A DNA stretch of 64,000 bases, from the NCBI GenBank assembly GCA_946699065.1, contig CAMPDV010000088.1, positions 310,001-374,000 of the forward strand, given 5' to 3'. Under the pieces are notes generated by a model, which saw only the letters and a program-made list of their open reading frames with translations, was not told where the DNA came from and did not search any database. Shown in pieces: positions 25,953 to 38,019 of this stretch (its first letter is position 1; every line of letters starts with the position of its first letter). This DNA comes from Loxodes magnus (Eukaryota; Ciliophora; Karyorelictea; Loxodida; Loxodidae). The position numbers were made by a program, and so were the translations under genes.

Positions 25953-28095
25953 TAAAATGGATCAGAGGAAAATTGAAAATAAAAGAATAGGAAATTATAT
26001 TTTATAAGAAGTTCTTGGAGAAGGCTAATTTGGCACAGTTTATAAAGCGTTATGCAAAGAAAGCAATCATAAAGGAAACTGAGTTGCTATAAAAAAGATC
26101 TCAAAAAGTAAAATAAATAACTAATAGTAATAAATTTATATATAAGAAAAAGAAAATCAGATAGATCTTTCTAAGCATCCTAATATTGCATAAATTTTTG
26201 AAATGATTAAAACTAATAACAATTGGTACTTTGTAATTGAATTTTGCGACGGAGGAGATTTGAGATCATATTCCAAAAAATATAATAACTAGTTAACAGA
26301 ATAAAAAGCATAAACTATAGCTGCTCAAATTTTAAGTGGACTTAAATATATGAGAGATAAAGAAATTATTCATAGAGATTTAAAACCTGAAAATATTATG
26401 CTTACATCTAAGTATGAATAAGATACTATTAAAATAAGTGACTTTGGCTTGTCTAAAGTTATAAAAAAAGGTGAAGTAACTGAAACAATGTGTGGAACTC
26501 CTCTATATGCCTCTCCTGAAGTTCTTTATGGTGAAAAATATGACTTCAAAGCTGATCTATGGTCATTTGGAGTTATGATATACGAGCTATTAGTAGGAAC
26601 TTTGCCATACAACGCTATTTCCATTACAAGCTTGAAGAAAATGTTTTAAAACAAATTACCTTGGGAAATATTTGAAATATCTGAATAAGCGAAGGATTTC
26701 CTTTAGAAAATACTAGTGGTAGATTAAACATAACGGAAAGATGTCTATGAATTGTACGATCATCCCTGAATATAGCAAGGACTTCAATTAAACTCTCAGC
26801 AATATTAATCTGCATTAGGTTCTATTAATAAGTTCATTTATCAACTTCAAGCATCACAAATATAAGGCAAAAATAATCCAAACGATAAACTATTAAACTA
26901 GAATGAACCTAATTTAATTAAAAATTATATGACTTAATAAAGAAATCCTTAAAACTAAATTTTTGATTTCCTGAAAACTACTGAATTCACTTAAATCGCT
27001 TCTTACTAAAATAATTTCCATCTCCAAAATCAGCCAAATATAGGAAACTAGATTTAGACTGATTATAATAAATTCTAGCTTTTTTAAGTAAATCAATAGT
27101 AGCAGATTAATAATTTTCCTATTAATTATCACTTTGAGAACTAAGATCAGAAAGTAGTTCCTGAACTCCCATAACAGTATTAAAATACTTAGCATGAACC
27201 AAATTAGAATTACTAGTAGTATCCTATAAATATTCAGGCTGCAAGCAACCAAACTAAGTTTAACTACATTCAAAATAAAGATTCAAGCGATACTTATAAT
27301 AAAAGATAGCAATAATAAGAAGATGCCTAATTAAATATTTAAAATGCTTTAAAATATCAATTTCAGTAGAATTTATAAATAGACAAGTAGCATTAAGTAG
27401 CTAATGCAAATTAATAAACTCAAGAATAAAATGAAAAGACTTAATAAGACCAAAAGAATAATTAACTTCTTTTAGAGTAAATAAATAAATCAGTAAATTA
27501 TATAATTTAACATTTGAAAATTAAGCTAAACAAGTGCTAGAAAAGATGTGAAATAGCAAATGAATTTGACTTTATGACTCGAATAGAAACTAATTTAAGT
27601 CCCAAGTTCGAAATAATAGCTATGCAACTATATTTATTCTCTTCTCTTACTATGCATGAAGAAATTTTCAAAATAAGCGTATAATTTTAGAATAATTTAA
27701 ATATCGTAGAAATAGAATAATTTTATAAAGACAATTTGATTTTCTGAATCAATGAAAGTTAGGAATATTTAAAAAAATGATTAAAAGAAGCTAAAAGATT
27801 AAAAGAATAAACATCTTAAAAGCATTTTGAGAATGCAAAAATTTACAAGTTCGAGTAGTTTGAAAATTAATTGATTAATGAGTCGCTTTGTATGGTTGAA
27901 ACTTAGAACGAAATAATAGAAAATTTAATAAAGAAAAATGAAAATTAAGTGAAATAAGGAGAGATTATAAAAAGCCAGAAAACAATTTTGTAGATTTTAC
28001 AGCAAGAAGAATGGAAAGAAACAACAAAAGCAGCTATTAAGAAATTAGATATTTTACTCGATAGCAAATTTAAAAACATATAGTGAGTGGATTTA
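25953..28095. repeat. Left arm of a 2143-bp inverted repeat
   Basis: Its reverse complement is 42562-44704 (coordinates sum to 70657). No mismatch was found in the stretches compared. The arm begins 4 bases before the ATG and ends 9 bases after the TGA of kinase 5, so the duplicated unit is essentially the coding sequence alone. Confidence 0.9.
25957..28086 (+). CDS. Protein kinase 5 (plus-strand copy), catalytically complete, 709 aa
   Basis: The frame is continuous from ATG 25957 to TGA 28084-28086. All catalytic motifs are present: G-E-G-Q-F-G-T-V-Y-K-A, V-A-I-K (preceding Trp by TGA), H-R-D-L-K-P-E-N at 139-146, S-D-F-G-L-S at 161-166, M-C-G-T-P-L-Y-A-S-P-E, D-L-W-S-F-G (TGG), and L-P-W-E. 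A long Q/N-rich linker (about 290-480) is followed by a charged helical domain to the end. The kinase-linker-helical layout and the C-G-T-P-L-Y-x-S-P-E segment recall ULK/ATG1-type kinases, but CAMK-like kinases share parts of this. It is the best-preserved family member and it exists in two copies here. Confidence 0.92.
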
Positions 28096-28290
28096 CTATA
28101 AAAGCTTAGATATTAAATTTTGTATTTTGAAATTAATTAAATTTTATCTTGTAAATCTTAAATTCAATTAATTGTCATTTTAAGTAAGCATATATAAGAA
28201 TATTTCTTAATAAAGCATATATCTTCTATAGAAAGAAACAGTCCAAAATAACAAGTTTAATTTTGAAATAATTTAAAATTCATAAGATAA

Positions 28291-28656
28291 ATGGAGAGCA
28301 AAACTTTAACTATTTTGATTTATGAAATAATTTAGGAATAATGGTAGAACTCATTGAAATAAGTTGCAATCAGTCATTTCAGTTCTATCTTGACAACTAG
28401 AAAATTTTATACAACTTTTTGCTTCGAATATTTGAACTTTTAAATTAAAATCAAATTAAATTAAAACTTTTAAATTTATAGCTAGAAACATTATGATGTT
28501 GAGGATTAATTTCTTGATAATTAATAATTTTAATAACTAAATTAAAATAATTATTAATAGCAAAGTTCTAAATTATAATAATACAAAGAAAAAATTAAAA
28601 GATTCATTATTTCAGCTAATAACTAAAAATAATAATAGAACATAATATTTTAATGA
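28291..28656 (+). CDS. Hypothetical small protein, 121 aa
   Basis: The frame runs from ATG 28291 to TGA 28654-28656. The N-terminal half is mixed, with hydrophobic residues; the C-terminal half is Q-rich with charged residues (Y-K-E-K-I-K-R-F). It lies 204 bases downstream of kinase 5, just outside the inverted repeat. No family recognised. Confidence 0.35.
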
Positions 28657-30856
28657 ATTTTTGGTTCATCATTTTACAATTTTAAATTTGGCGAATTTTA
28701 CAACTTAATTTTTTAAATAGCTTATTTCCTCATAGAAGCTACAGCTACTATTTGTAATCAACTTTCACTCTTTTAATTATATTTTTAATGATAATTATTC
28801 ATTAAATTTAGTTTTTATTACTATCAAGTTTAATCGAAATGATGTAAATTAGAGTTTCTGTACTATAGAAATCTAAGGTAGTCATTCAAAAAAATTAAAG
28901 TAAAAATTCTGAAATATTCTTCTACTCTTTTACTATTTTCAATGCTTATTATTTAAATACAAAACAAATATAATTTTTTAAAATTTTATTCAGTCAACTT
29001 TTAAAATTCACAATTTATTTTGCTCAGAATTTAATTTTTTTCATTCTAAATAGATTTTATAAGAAATGCATGAATGCTACTATTCATAATATAAATTTAT
29101 TTAATTTATTTATTAATGTCATTATTTTCTTACATTAGTAGCTTTTAGAGTAATAATAAATTTTAATTAGTCCTTGATTAAAGAGGTTCAAATCTTTATG
29201 TATATTAAAGCAATAAGGAAATTGAAAGAAGCTAGTAGATGGTAATTTTAAAGTACTTTAATATGATTTTAACTCTTAACTATGCTAATAGGATTAAATG
29301 AAAAGATTAGATAATATAAAAAATAAAAAGGATGTGAATAAGCTAGATTAAGTAATAATGATAGCTTTAAAATAATTTTATATATTTATTATATTTATTA
29401 TATTTATTATATTTATTATATTTATTATATTCATATTTTAATAAAGTTTATTACATTTTACAATTTAAATTTAATAACAAAATTAAAATTAATTTAATTT
29501 AATTTTTTCCCTAAGTTATGTAATATGAATTAAATAATTCAAGTGCTTTTAGTTTAAAAAATCGAATCAAAATAAAATGTACTTTCGGTATTTTTTTATG
29601 AAAAATGAAGTTTGAAAAACTACTAAAAATAAATTTCAAATCTACAATAGCTTTGAATAATTTAATGTCTTATTCCATAAAAAAATATCACTAATAAGTT
29701 AAATGATTTCTCTATTTAACATGGAATTTTGGAAACTTAAATTTGTAGTGAACAACTAATATAATGTACTAAGATTTGTGCTTATATTCAATTTTAATAA
29801 TATTGCTAATAAAGAGGTAGCTTTATTAATAAATCATATTAGTAATTTTAGAGGAATAAAAAATCCCTCTGTGCTTTTTAATAAATTAGTTCTTTATTAA
29901 ATTTGGTTTTGCATGAAAAGTAGTTTTAAAATTCTTTAGTTTATACTAAGAAGAAAATTTAAAAAAATTAAGCGAAGGTTAGGATTTTTGGTTTATAATT
30001 ATAAAATAAAATAAAATAATTTAATATAATTTCTGACATCTTAAAGTTATATTATTTTATCTTTATTTTCTATAGTCTATTATTTTATTTAAAAAAGCTA
30101 TTTTTTAAATTTTAATTATTTTTTATTTTTAGAGCAAAGAATAAATTTTTAAAGGTTTAAAAATTATTAGGTAGCGAGATTATTTTATTCTAAAATTTAA
30201 TTAAATTTTAAATCAAATTTCACTTAAGAATATTAACTCTTGAAATTTTCTCCTAGTGACTTTGGATGAAAATTATTAAAATAATAAACTTTTATTTTTA
30301 GTAAAACTTCAACATAACTAATATCTAAATTTTAGATTTAGTTAGTTGCTAATAAAAATCATTTAATTTTTCTTTTTTGGATGTTTATATATTTTATGAT
30401 ACTCACTGTTTATAAAAGTTTAATTATTAATTAGATCTCATTGAAAAAAAAGTTTATTAATGTTTTAAGTTTAGGATGAGGATCAAGAGTTTACAGTAGG
30501 GTTGGGCAAATTTTATGAAAATGAATTTCTACTTTAAATTGAATTGAAGATATTTCAATTATATAAAAAGAAGATCCCATAAAAGATGCTTTTATTCATC
30601 TAGTAATTTTTAATTATTTTAATCAGATTTATCTACTATTTTTAAAGGTGAATCTTAATATATCTCTATTTTAGATTTAACTAAGTTTTATTAAACAACA
30701 AGTCATACAGATATTAAAGCTTTTATGAATTTATTGTTTATAATATAGGTGTCTCCCATTAAAAAACAAAGGATTAAAATAAATATAAGCATCATATATT
30801 ATATAGATTATTTTAGCAATAATTACTAATTAAAAAAATCTAATAATTGCAAATAC
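28657..30856. other. Gene-poor zone where the main coding strand switches
   Basis: T/A-rich, no motif in any frame. The strongly supported genes from 7.5 to 28.1 kb are on the plus strand and those from 30.9 to 57 kb on the minus strand, so this is the convergent junction. Confidence 0.5.
29380..29432. repeat. 9-bp tandem repeat (tatttatta)n, about six copies
   Basis: A simple tandem array visible directly in the sequence, inside the gene-poor strand-switch zone. Confidence 0.85.
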
Positions 30857-32767
30857 TCAATTAACATTATATCTAACACTTTAATTATCTTAAAATAAAT
30901 AAATTAATTAAATATGGTTTTAATGCTACGTTTATTATATACAATTGGATGTTTTCCTGATTTTATGTTCCAAAAGTTCAGTTGCTTGCTTTAGTAACTT
31001 TTAAATGTTTATATCAATGTCTTCTTAATTGATCTATTCTTAAATAATTTTTTAACTAAAGATAAGATTCAATTTATTATAATTTTAATTGTGCTTACTA
31101 TTTTCGCAAAATAAAATTTCTTTATTAATGGCCAGGAGAAAGTTAACGCTTTTTATTATAATTTCTTGCTCAAGTTAATTAGTCATGATAACTTTTTCTA
31201 AATTTGCAGATTCTCAAAATAAATTTTGAATCAATTTACTAGCTTCTTCTTTACTATTTTTGAAAATATTTTAAACTTCTGCTATCAATTATTTTAACTC
31301 TTGTCTGTGCTAATTTTCATTGATAATGGAATTATTTTTCATTATTAAATTTCAAGACTCCTTGATTAATTTCAGCATAGTAAGAGCTGAAACTTCATAA
31401 ATTAGAATAATAATCATCATGTAAATTTTAAATTACTTATTAATGCTTTAGACATTTTTCACTTATTAAATTATTTTATTTCTGGATTTTTACCTTTATA
31501 TTTAATTTTTTATTTTTCTAATTAATGAAACCATTTCACAAGGGGGGTTAAGTTGTTCAGATTTAATATTCAACTATTATGTTTATAAATTTTAATTTAG
31601 TGGACTTAAGACTGGAGAGTTTTGGGTTCAATTAGAGTTAATATTCTCTTCTTATCTAAAAAAAACCTATTCTTATTAATCGCTATTTTTAAATCTAGGA
31701 GTTTCGATATTTTAGTAATCAAACTCCTTTTTTGGAATATCTAAAAAAAATATAGGCTTTTTAGGCCTTTTTAATTAACTGGTTTATCCAAAGTTTTACT
31801 GCAATTCTGGTTATGATAAATCCTACTGAAGATAATTACTTTAAGCTTTATTTTAGTTTATATTGCTCTATATTAATTGCATTTTATACTAGCTTTACTT
31901 TTCTTAAACTTAATCAAAGCAAGTTTTTAACGCTTACTTGTATTTATAACTAGTCAATTATAGTCCTTGCTTTATTCAAATATGATTGTACATTTCGTAA
32001 ACGTCCTTACGTTTATTCTAATCAACTTACAGAATTTGATCTAAAAATTATTTGCATGGAGGTGATACTTACAGCGATTCTCATATATATTGGCTTTTAG
32101 GAAAGTTTTTCTAATTTAAAAATAAATGAAGGGCTCTAGGTTCCGATCCAGTTAGCATTTAAAGAACTATAAATCCAAACGATCATAAATCAGTCTTGTA
32201 ATCAAAGGGATCTGAATTTGTAATCTAAGGAGATGAATAAAAGGAGTTTTCTACGTTGAATACATTTTATTATTTTTGACTATTTAACGAAAAAGAGAAT
32301 TCGCTTATTTTATAAGTTAGTTAATTATACTCATTAGTTATTAAAATGTTTTCAGGTCTTAGGTTTCTATGAATGATATTCCTATCTCTCATATACTTAA
32401 GTCCACTAAGAATTTGCACAGCTATAAATTAAACTAATCCTTCTTATAGTCCCGCTTATTTACTTTTCAATTAAGAACTTAAATTTCCTTCTTCGCAAAA
32501 ATCCATAATTAAGTAAAAGTTATTTTATGTCTTTTCTATTTAGCGAATTTTTAATATATTAGGATGATTTTAAACTTCACTTTAGTTAGTAAGCTCCTGA
32601 TCGAATAATTTTTCTCATTCTAAAGCATAATTCTTACAGATAAAGTGATTGATTTAAAGTTTTTAATTACTTTTTTATTTCTAAGCTACTTTATAAGTAG
32701 TTACTATTTAATCAGATCCCATCTTTTCTTCTATCTCAAACTCTTTTAGGAAGTTATCAGTCTACAT
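30857..32767 (-). CDS. Pseudokinase 6, strongly degenerate, 636 aa
   Basis: The frame is continuous from ATG 32767 to TGA 30859-30857; motifs at 32371, 31987, 31534 and 31378 all fall in it. The glycine loop is unrecognisable and there is no V-A-I-K lysine. The catalytic loop is H-R-N-L-R-P-E-N (133-140), D-F-G is E-F-S, and A-P-E/S-P-E is S-P-Q. Yet H-P-N-I, F-C-E-E-G-N-L, D-L-W-S-F-G (TGA for Trp) and the C-lobe R-K-D-V-Y-E-M-Y-N-H survive, as do the Q-rich linker and the helical C-terminus aligned with kinase 5. An undamaged frame over 636 codons with lost catalysis suggests retention as a noncatalytic protein, though recent decay is possible. Confidence 0.82.
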
Positions 32768-33152
32768 TTTTTATCTTGAATTACTGTTTAATCTTTTAAA
32801 AGCTATTTACAATATAAAATGTTTTCTTTCACAATTTTAGTACCTTAATTTTAAATTCTAACTAAAAATTCAAATATTACATTCAAATATACTATAAAAA
32901 GAGAAATAAAGTAGTAAATTATTTTGATATAAGCAGAATAGTAAATTACGAATGAATATATAACAGAGTAATATCTGGATTCACAATAATTGCTTCTATT
33001 CATAATAATTGATTTTACATAATAGTTAATTTCTATCCATAATTTTATTATTATATAATTGGTTAGGTTTACGAGCATTATATGTTTAAATCTGAGCTTT
33101 AAATTTTTATTTTTATTATATATTTATAAAACTGGATGAAATTTAAATTCAA

Positions 33153-33980
33153 ATGGCAACATTTAAAAAGGTATTATATGAAATATGTGTTTAAATAGTT
33201 TAAAAATATAAGCAAAAGATTAGTTTTATAAAAAATGGTAACCTAAAAAATAGCAGACTCTATCCAATAAAACATAAAAAATAACCAGATTTTTCTAGAG
33301 ATTTATATTAGCTACAATTGAAGGATTAGAAAATTTGCAGAAGAAGTTTAAGTTCTTAAATACTCAATTTAATTTCTTATGATAAAAGTTAACAAGTTGA
33401 TAAATGATTAGAACCCATAGCAAAAACTTAACTAATAGACTACTTCTTAAGAGATGGGAAGGTGGATTAATCTAATTGAAAGAAGTTTAAAATAAAATTT
33501 TTTCAAGAGAATCAGTTAGCAGAACATACCTAGCTCAACTAGCAATCTGATCCAGTGAAAATTATAGAATTCGTACTTTAGCTACTCCTCTTAAAAAGAA
33601 AAAAAAATTTAACATTGCAATAAATATGGAATCAAGGTAAAATAGTGATTTAGATAGCAATAAAATTAAGAAACAAAAAAGAAGTATTTAAAACCTTTTT
33701 TTAGATCTATTGCTCGCTTAGCTGAAAATTCTATTAGAAAAAAATTTCAGCCATATTTAGAAGTTCCTAAATCTTAGATGACCTAAGAAGAATTGAGAAT
33801 TAAAATATGGCATTTATTTTCAAGCATAAAAGAGTAAAAGCAAGCGAATCATAAGAATTTATGACCCTGAAAAACCAGAGGGATATGACATTAAAACATA
33901 CTGATGATGAAAGACTTCTTCAAATTTTAATTCGTGGTAAAGCAAAAAAGTTGATGCAACGTTTTATATATAGTAATAAT
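33153..33980 (+). pseudogene. Possible transposase-derived remnant (piggyBac-like motif), frames broken
   Basis: A frame from ATG 33153 is open with plausible composition, but better-looking segments lie in the other plus frames. One holds a Y-L-E-V-P-K-S-Q-M-T-Q-E-E-L segment near 33755-33800. Another, at about 33857-33905, reads R-I-Y-D-P-E-K-P-E-G-Y-D-I-K-T-Y, resembling the Y-x-P-x-K-P...I-K-x-W block of piggyBac/PiggyMac transposases, followed by three consecutive TGA codons. The catalytic Asp triad is not demonstrated. I treat it as a decayed or intron-split transposase candidate. Confidence 0.3.
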
Positions 33981-34845
33981 AATGATAATTATTTTTAATT
34001 AAACTTATATTATTTTTATTTTGAATTTAAATAGATTATATTGCATTTTTAATAATCTTTTAGAAATATTTAAAATTAAATTTATTATTTATTAATTTTT
34101 ACATTTTATATAACTTATTTCCCATTTTTTATATTTTTAAAGCATATAACAATTTATTTATATCTTAATAAATTATTTTTTAAGTTTTATAATGTTTTAT
34201 TTTAATATTTTAATATTAGAAAAGCTGTGATTCAAATATCACAAATATAAAAATAATAGTTATAGATTTACTATAATTTAAACATTTAATTAACTTCTTT
34301 TTATTTGAAGTATATCAATGAAAATCTATTTTTAATGAAAAATTAGATAGATTAAATTTTTTTTTTTTCCGGAAAAAAGAAAATTATAACTCATAAAATA
34401 ATTTTTAACTTAATTTAATTAAATGTAAAAAATAAGGCTATAATTTAAAAATACATTTCTATTTTTATTTATTTGCTTAATAAACCATTTAAATTTTATT
34501 TTTCTAGCATAATTACAATAAAGTTATTATAATTAAAATTCAATTTTGGCTTGATTTTTTACGTTCTCTTTTAATTTTTTAAGTAATTTTTTAAAATTTA
34601 AATTTTACTAATTTGCTAAAATTTATTAGCTTAAGGTTTTTTAATTTTAAGTATTAAAATACCTAGTTATGTTATTAATGTATATTCCTAAGATTTTATT
34701 CTTTTTATTTCTAGTATTTTTAACAAAAATATTTTATTCATTAAAACAAAATAAAAATTATTTAGTGCTAGCTTGATATTTTATTTATATAACTAAAACT
34801 AAAAATAGTATTAAAAAGAAGATCATATAAATAAAATAAGTAAAT
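33981..34845. other. AT-rich spacer, nothing recognised
   Basis: Very T/A-rich with homopolymer runs; no motif or repeat family recognised. Confidence 0.5.
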
Positions 34846-35880
34846 ATGATTATAGAGAGTGTAGCACCTCGTTTGGGCGCAACTCTTTCAATATTAATAT
34901 TTAATAATAAAAAAATTGTTCTCATACTTCTTGTTATCGGTCTATTTGCCCAATTAGTCATGTCAACTTCTCCAAATGGGAAATCTACTTATTCAAAAAT
35001 TCTTGAGACCCAAATCAAATTTTCCAGTCTTCTTAAATAAGATCCAAATAAGAATTAGCAATTTAGTTAGTAGGCATATTAATAAAACTTTCATACTGCT
35101 AGCAAGAACTCTCAGGCAAGTTAGGCTTATCTCTTCCTAGCTTGTTCATCCTTCTCCGTGGTGGCATCTAGTGCGAGATTACTTTCAATGCAGTATAAAC
35201 TATACTAGATTACCTACTAGTTCTTCTGAATACAATCTACAGCCATATTTTTATTATAATAAATATATTGCATAAAAATTAAAAATAAATTCTAATTAGT
35301 GCTTCATCTTCATCTTAATCTTAGAACTTGGTTACCTTTATTTATTTTTATTATAAGATATATATTATTAAATAGTTGTTCGAAGGTGAGCAACAAGGTC
35401 ATCTTCATCAGAGGTTGGGGAAGTGAAGTACCCATAATCGACTTTATGTCTTCCTCTGGTTTGGTTTGGCCTCGAGACATAAGATTCTTAGACCTTCGGC
35501 ACTGGCTTAGTTTAGCTTTAATTCTGGAACAAAAAAGGAATAATATTGCGAGCTTCATCAGAGGTGGGGAATTTAAGTACCCATAATTGATACATGTCGT
35601 CCTCTGCTTTGGTGATGCAATGAGACGCAATCCTGCCATGTCCTTGGACCTCCAACAAGTATTAAAGATTACGAGTATTCTTAAATTATATCAGTATTGA
35701 ACATTTTTATCAATACTGAATAATTATACCAGTATTGAACGAGGTCTACCAGTATCTGATAATTTTATCAGTAACAAACATTCTCGTCAGTATGAAACAT
35801 TTTTTTTAAAGAGATGCGCACCAATGAGAGTGCTACGCGCTCTATAATAAAATTTATTTATTTATAATAATTAATTTTAT
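34846..35880. mobile_element. About 1.03-kb GC-elevated element bounded by inverted copies of the dispersed repeat
   Basis: The left end (34848-34905) carries the repeat in minus orientation and the right end (35809-35880) in plus orientation, giving imperfect inverted ends of about 40 bases that start with the same ttatagag bases. The left half (34846-35260) is homologous in reverse orientation to 51333-51740. The right half contains a unit near 35400-35480 that recurs at 35550-35630 and at 37025-37100. It looks like a nonautonomous TIR element or two opposed insertions. No transposase is inside it, and target-site duplication could not be established. Confidence 0.6.
35686..35800 (+). repeat. 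Short tandem repeats of about 20-28 bp inside the element
   Basis: Variants of a unit centred on atcagtattgaac follow one another about five times between the coding-like part and the right-end repeat. Confidence 0.7.
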
Positions 35881-36120
35881 TTAATTTGCAGTTAGGAATT
35901 ATAAAAAAGTTGGAATTTGTGTATATTATGTTAGTGTTTAGATTATTACATTGCATTTATTAATAAAGACTATTTTTATATAGAATTTATATTAAAATAG
36001 CTTATTTAGAAAATTTAAAGAGCTTGGGAATTAATAAATGAATTATTTATAAAAAATGGAGTATTTTATTCGTCTCTCAAAGAATTAACTAAGAAATTTA
36101 AGAAGAAAATTGCGAAAAAA

Positions 36121-37000
36121 ATGCAGAAAATTAAACATTAGCGAGAAAAATTATCCTAATCTTCCAAAGGAAAAAGTTATGATCAGATCCGTTGAATTTA
36201 ATAACCTGAGAATGAAGCTGATTAAAAACTACAAAACCAGATAGATTAAATTAAAAATTAATCTAAAAATATGAAGAAAAATTAAATTAAAGGGAAAAAT
36301 GAGCCAATTAATAAAAACATCGAATATCAAAATAATGAATTATTAATAATTCATCGGTAGCTATTCTAAATAGCGTAGATAAAGAATAATAACTATACTA
36401 ACATTCACAATTGATACTAATCAAAACAAAAAATGGCTATAGAAAATGAATAAGTTAAAATTATTTATCAAGAAATAAAATAAGATGAAAATATTGATTC
36501 AAATTTATAAAAGATAATATAATTACTAGAAAAAAATTCAGAAAAAGATAAAGAAAAATTAGATCAAAAGTTTCTGGTACTGCAAAATAATATTTTAATA
36601 CAATGCTGGGCCTAAAAAACTTAAGTCAAGAAAACAATAAAAAACGGAAAGATGCTGAAATACATCTGAATAACTGAAAAAGGAATCTATAAATAGAAAA
36701 TTCTACTAGAACTTAAGATAATTATTAGTGATAATCTACCACATATAAAAAAATTTTAGTATTTATTCACGTTAAAAAATGGCAGAAGATTCTGGTTAAA
36801 AGTCTAAAGAAAGCTAAAATCTTTATTTTTTAAATATATTCTTATTTTTATTATTATATAATTTAATTTAAATAGGGTGGAAAGCCTTCTTCTTCGGATG
36901 CTGCTTGGAGGCCCAGCAAGGCAACTAAAAAAATGAGCGCGGACGGAGAATAAATCGGAAGAAGAGAAGTCGGTGGTGGGGGAAGGAAGATGCGACAAGT
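36121..37000 (+). CDS. Putative mobile-element ORF, Lys/Glu/Gln-rich
   Basis: A single plus frame from ATG 36121 (open from about 36001) stays continuous with clear protein composition to about 36810 (for example E-K-N-S-E-K-D-K-E-K-L-D-Q-K-F). It then runs into the GC-elevated island at 36880-37110 and the terminal repeat at 37174 without a TGA. The arrangement ORF-island-repeat is the same as at 50456-51760. There is no recognised domain. Its 3' end cannot be fixed because no TGA occurs before the repeat. Confidence 0.45.
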
Positions 37001-37173
37001 TGGATTACTCTGAATGCATGGAAATTTTCTTCATCATAGGTCGGGGAAATGTACCCGTAATCGCATATTGCATCCTATGCTTTGGAAGGAAAAATTATAG
37101 GGACGTATTGAAGGAAGAGAAAACAAGGTAGAGAGACCAATAAAATATTTTCTCTACATTAAATAAAATTAAT

Positions 37174-37250
37174 TTAAAGAGCTGCGCACCAAAGAGAATT
37201 TTACGCTCTCTATAATCGAATTTATTTATTTATGATAATTAATTTTTAAT
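37174..37250 (+). repeat. Dispersed terminal repeat, plus orientation
   Basis: Matches the consensus aaagagctgcgcacca...ctctataat followed by a T/A-rich tail beginning aatttatttattta. It ends the GC-elevated island. Confidence 0.8.
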
Positions 37251-37847
37251 AAAGTAGGATTTTATCTAAAAGCCAAATAAATTTTATTTTTAGATTTTAA
37301 TTATTAAATCAATTTTTATAATGTTAAATAAAAATAACTTACAATAAAATTATAATGACCAAATAATTAATATTATTATTCGTAATTCATTTTAGCCTCA
37401 TTAAAAAGCAAAATCCTTATGTAAGGCACATTATTATTCAAATTAATCTAAAATAATTATTAATAAAAACTTTCAGAGTATTTTTCCTACAAAAAAATAG
37501 TAAAATAAAAGTATAAAATAAAATTTTTCCATTTTATAAAAAATATTCCATAAATAGTCATTTTAAGATTAAGGGATAAATTAGAAAAATTAAACTAGCT
37601 AATATTTATAATCTTTTGAATATTATAAAATATTTATAATTTTTTAAATGATATATATTTATAATATGAATAAATAAATTATTATATTTTATTCTCATTT
37701 TATTTTATTCAATTTATGCGTTAAAATGCTAAACATATATATTAAATAAAATTTATTTAATATTGATAAAAATTTTTATTAATTGTAATTATTAGATTAT
37801 TTCATACAGAGACTAATATAATTATATAAAAAGACTTCAATAATATA

Positions 37848-37920
37848 GTGCTGCACACCATTGAGGTGCTATGCGAATTAAATTAAAGTTTTTTTTAATA
37901 ATAATAATTAGTTTTTAATT
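37848..37920 (+). repeat. Diverged copy of the dispersed terminal repeat
   Basis: Core gctgcacaccattgaggtgc matches the consensus. The right arm has decayed; the A/T-rich tail is present. It is not next to a GC-elevated island. Confidence 0.6.
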
Positions 37921-38019
37921 AAATAAGCTAAAAACTAAAATTATTAATATTTTAATATAGATATTTTTAATTAAAATTAGTAATTAAATTTATTTATTTT
38001 TAAGTTTTTATCTCTCTCA

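Noticed and set aside
26449..26649. Short kinase-fragment ORF seen with the standard code
   Set aside because: It is only a piece of the 709-residue kinase read with TAA/TAG as stops.
34846..35040. Plus-strand ORF with a hydrophobic segment at the left end of the element
   Set aside because: It is the antisense of a segment whose minus-strand frame matches the peptides conserved at 51.4-51.7 kb.
35390..35480. Hammerhead-ribozyme-like CTGATGA on the minus strand of the recurrent unit
   Set aside because: The rest of the catalytic core is absent and the third copy destroys the motif.
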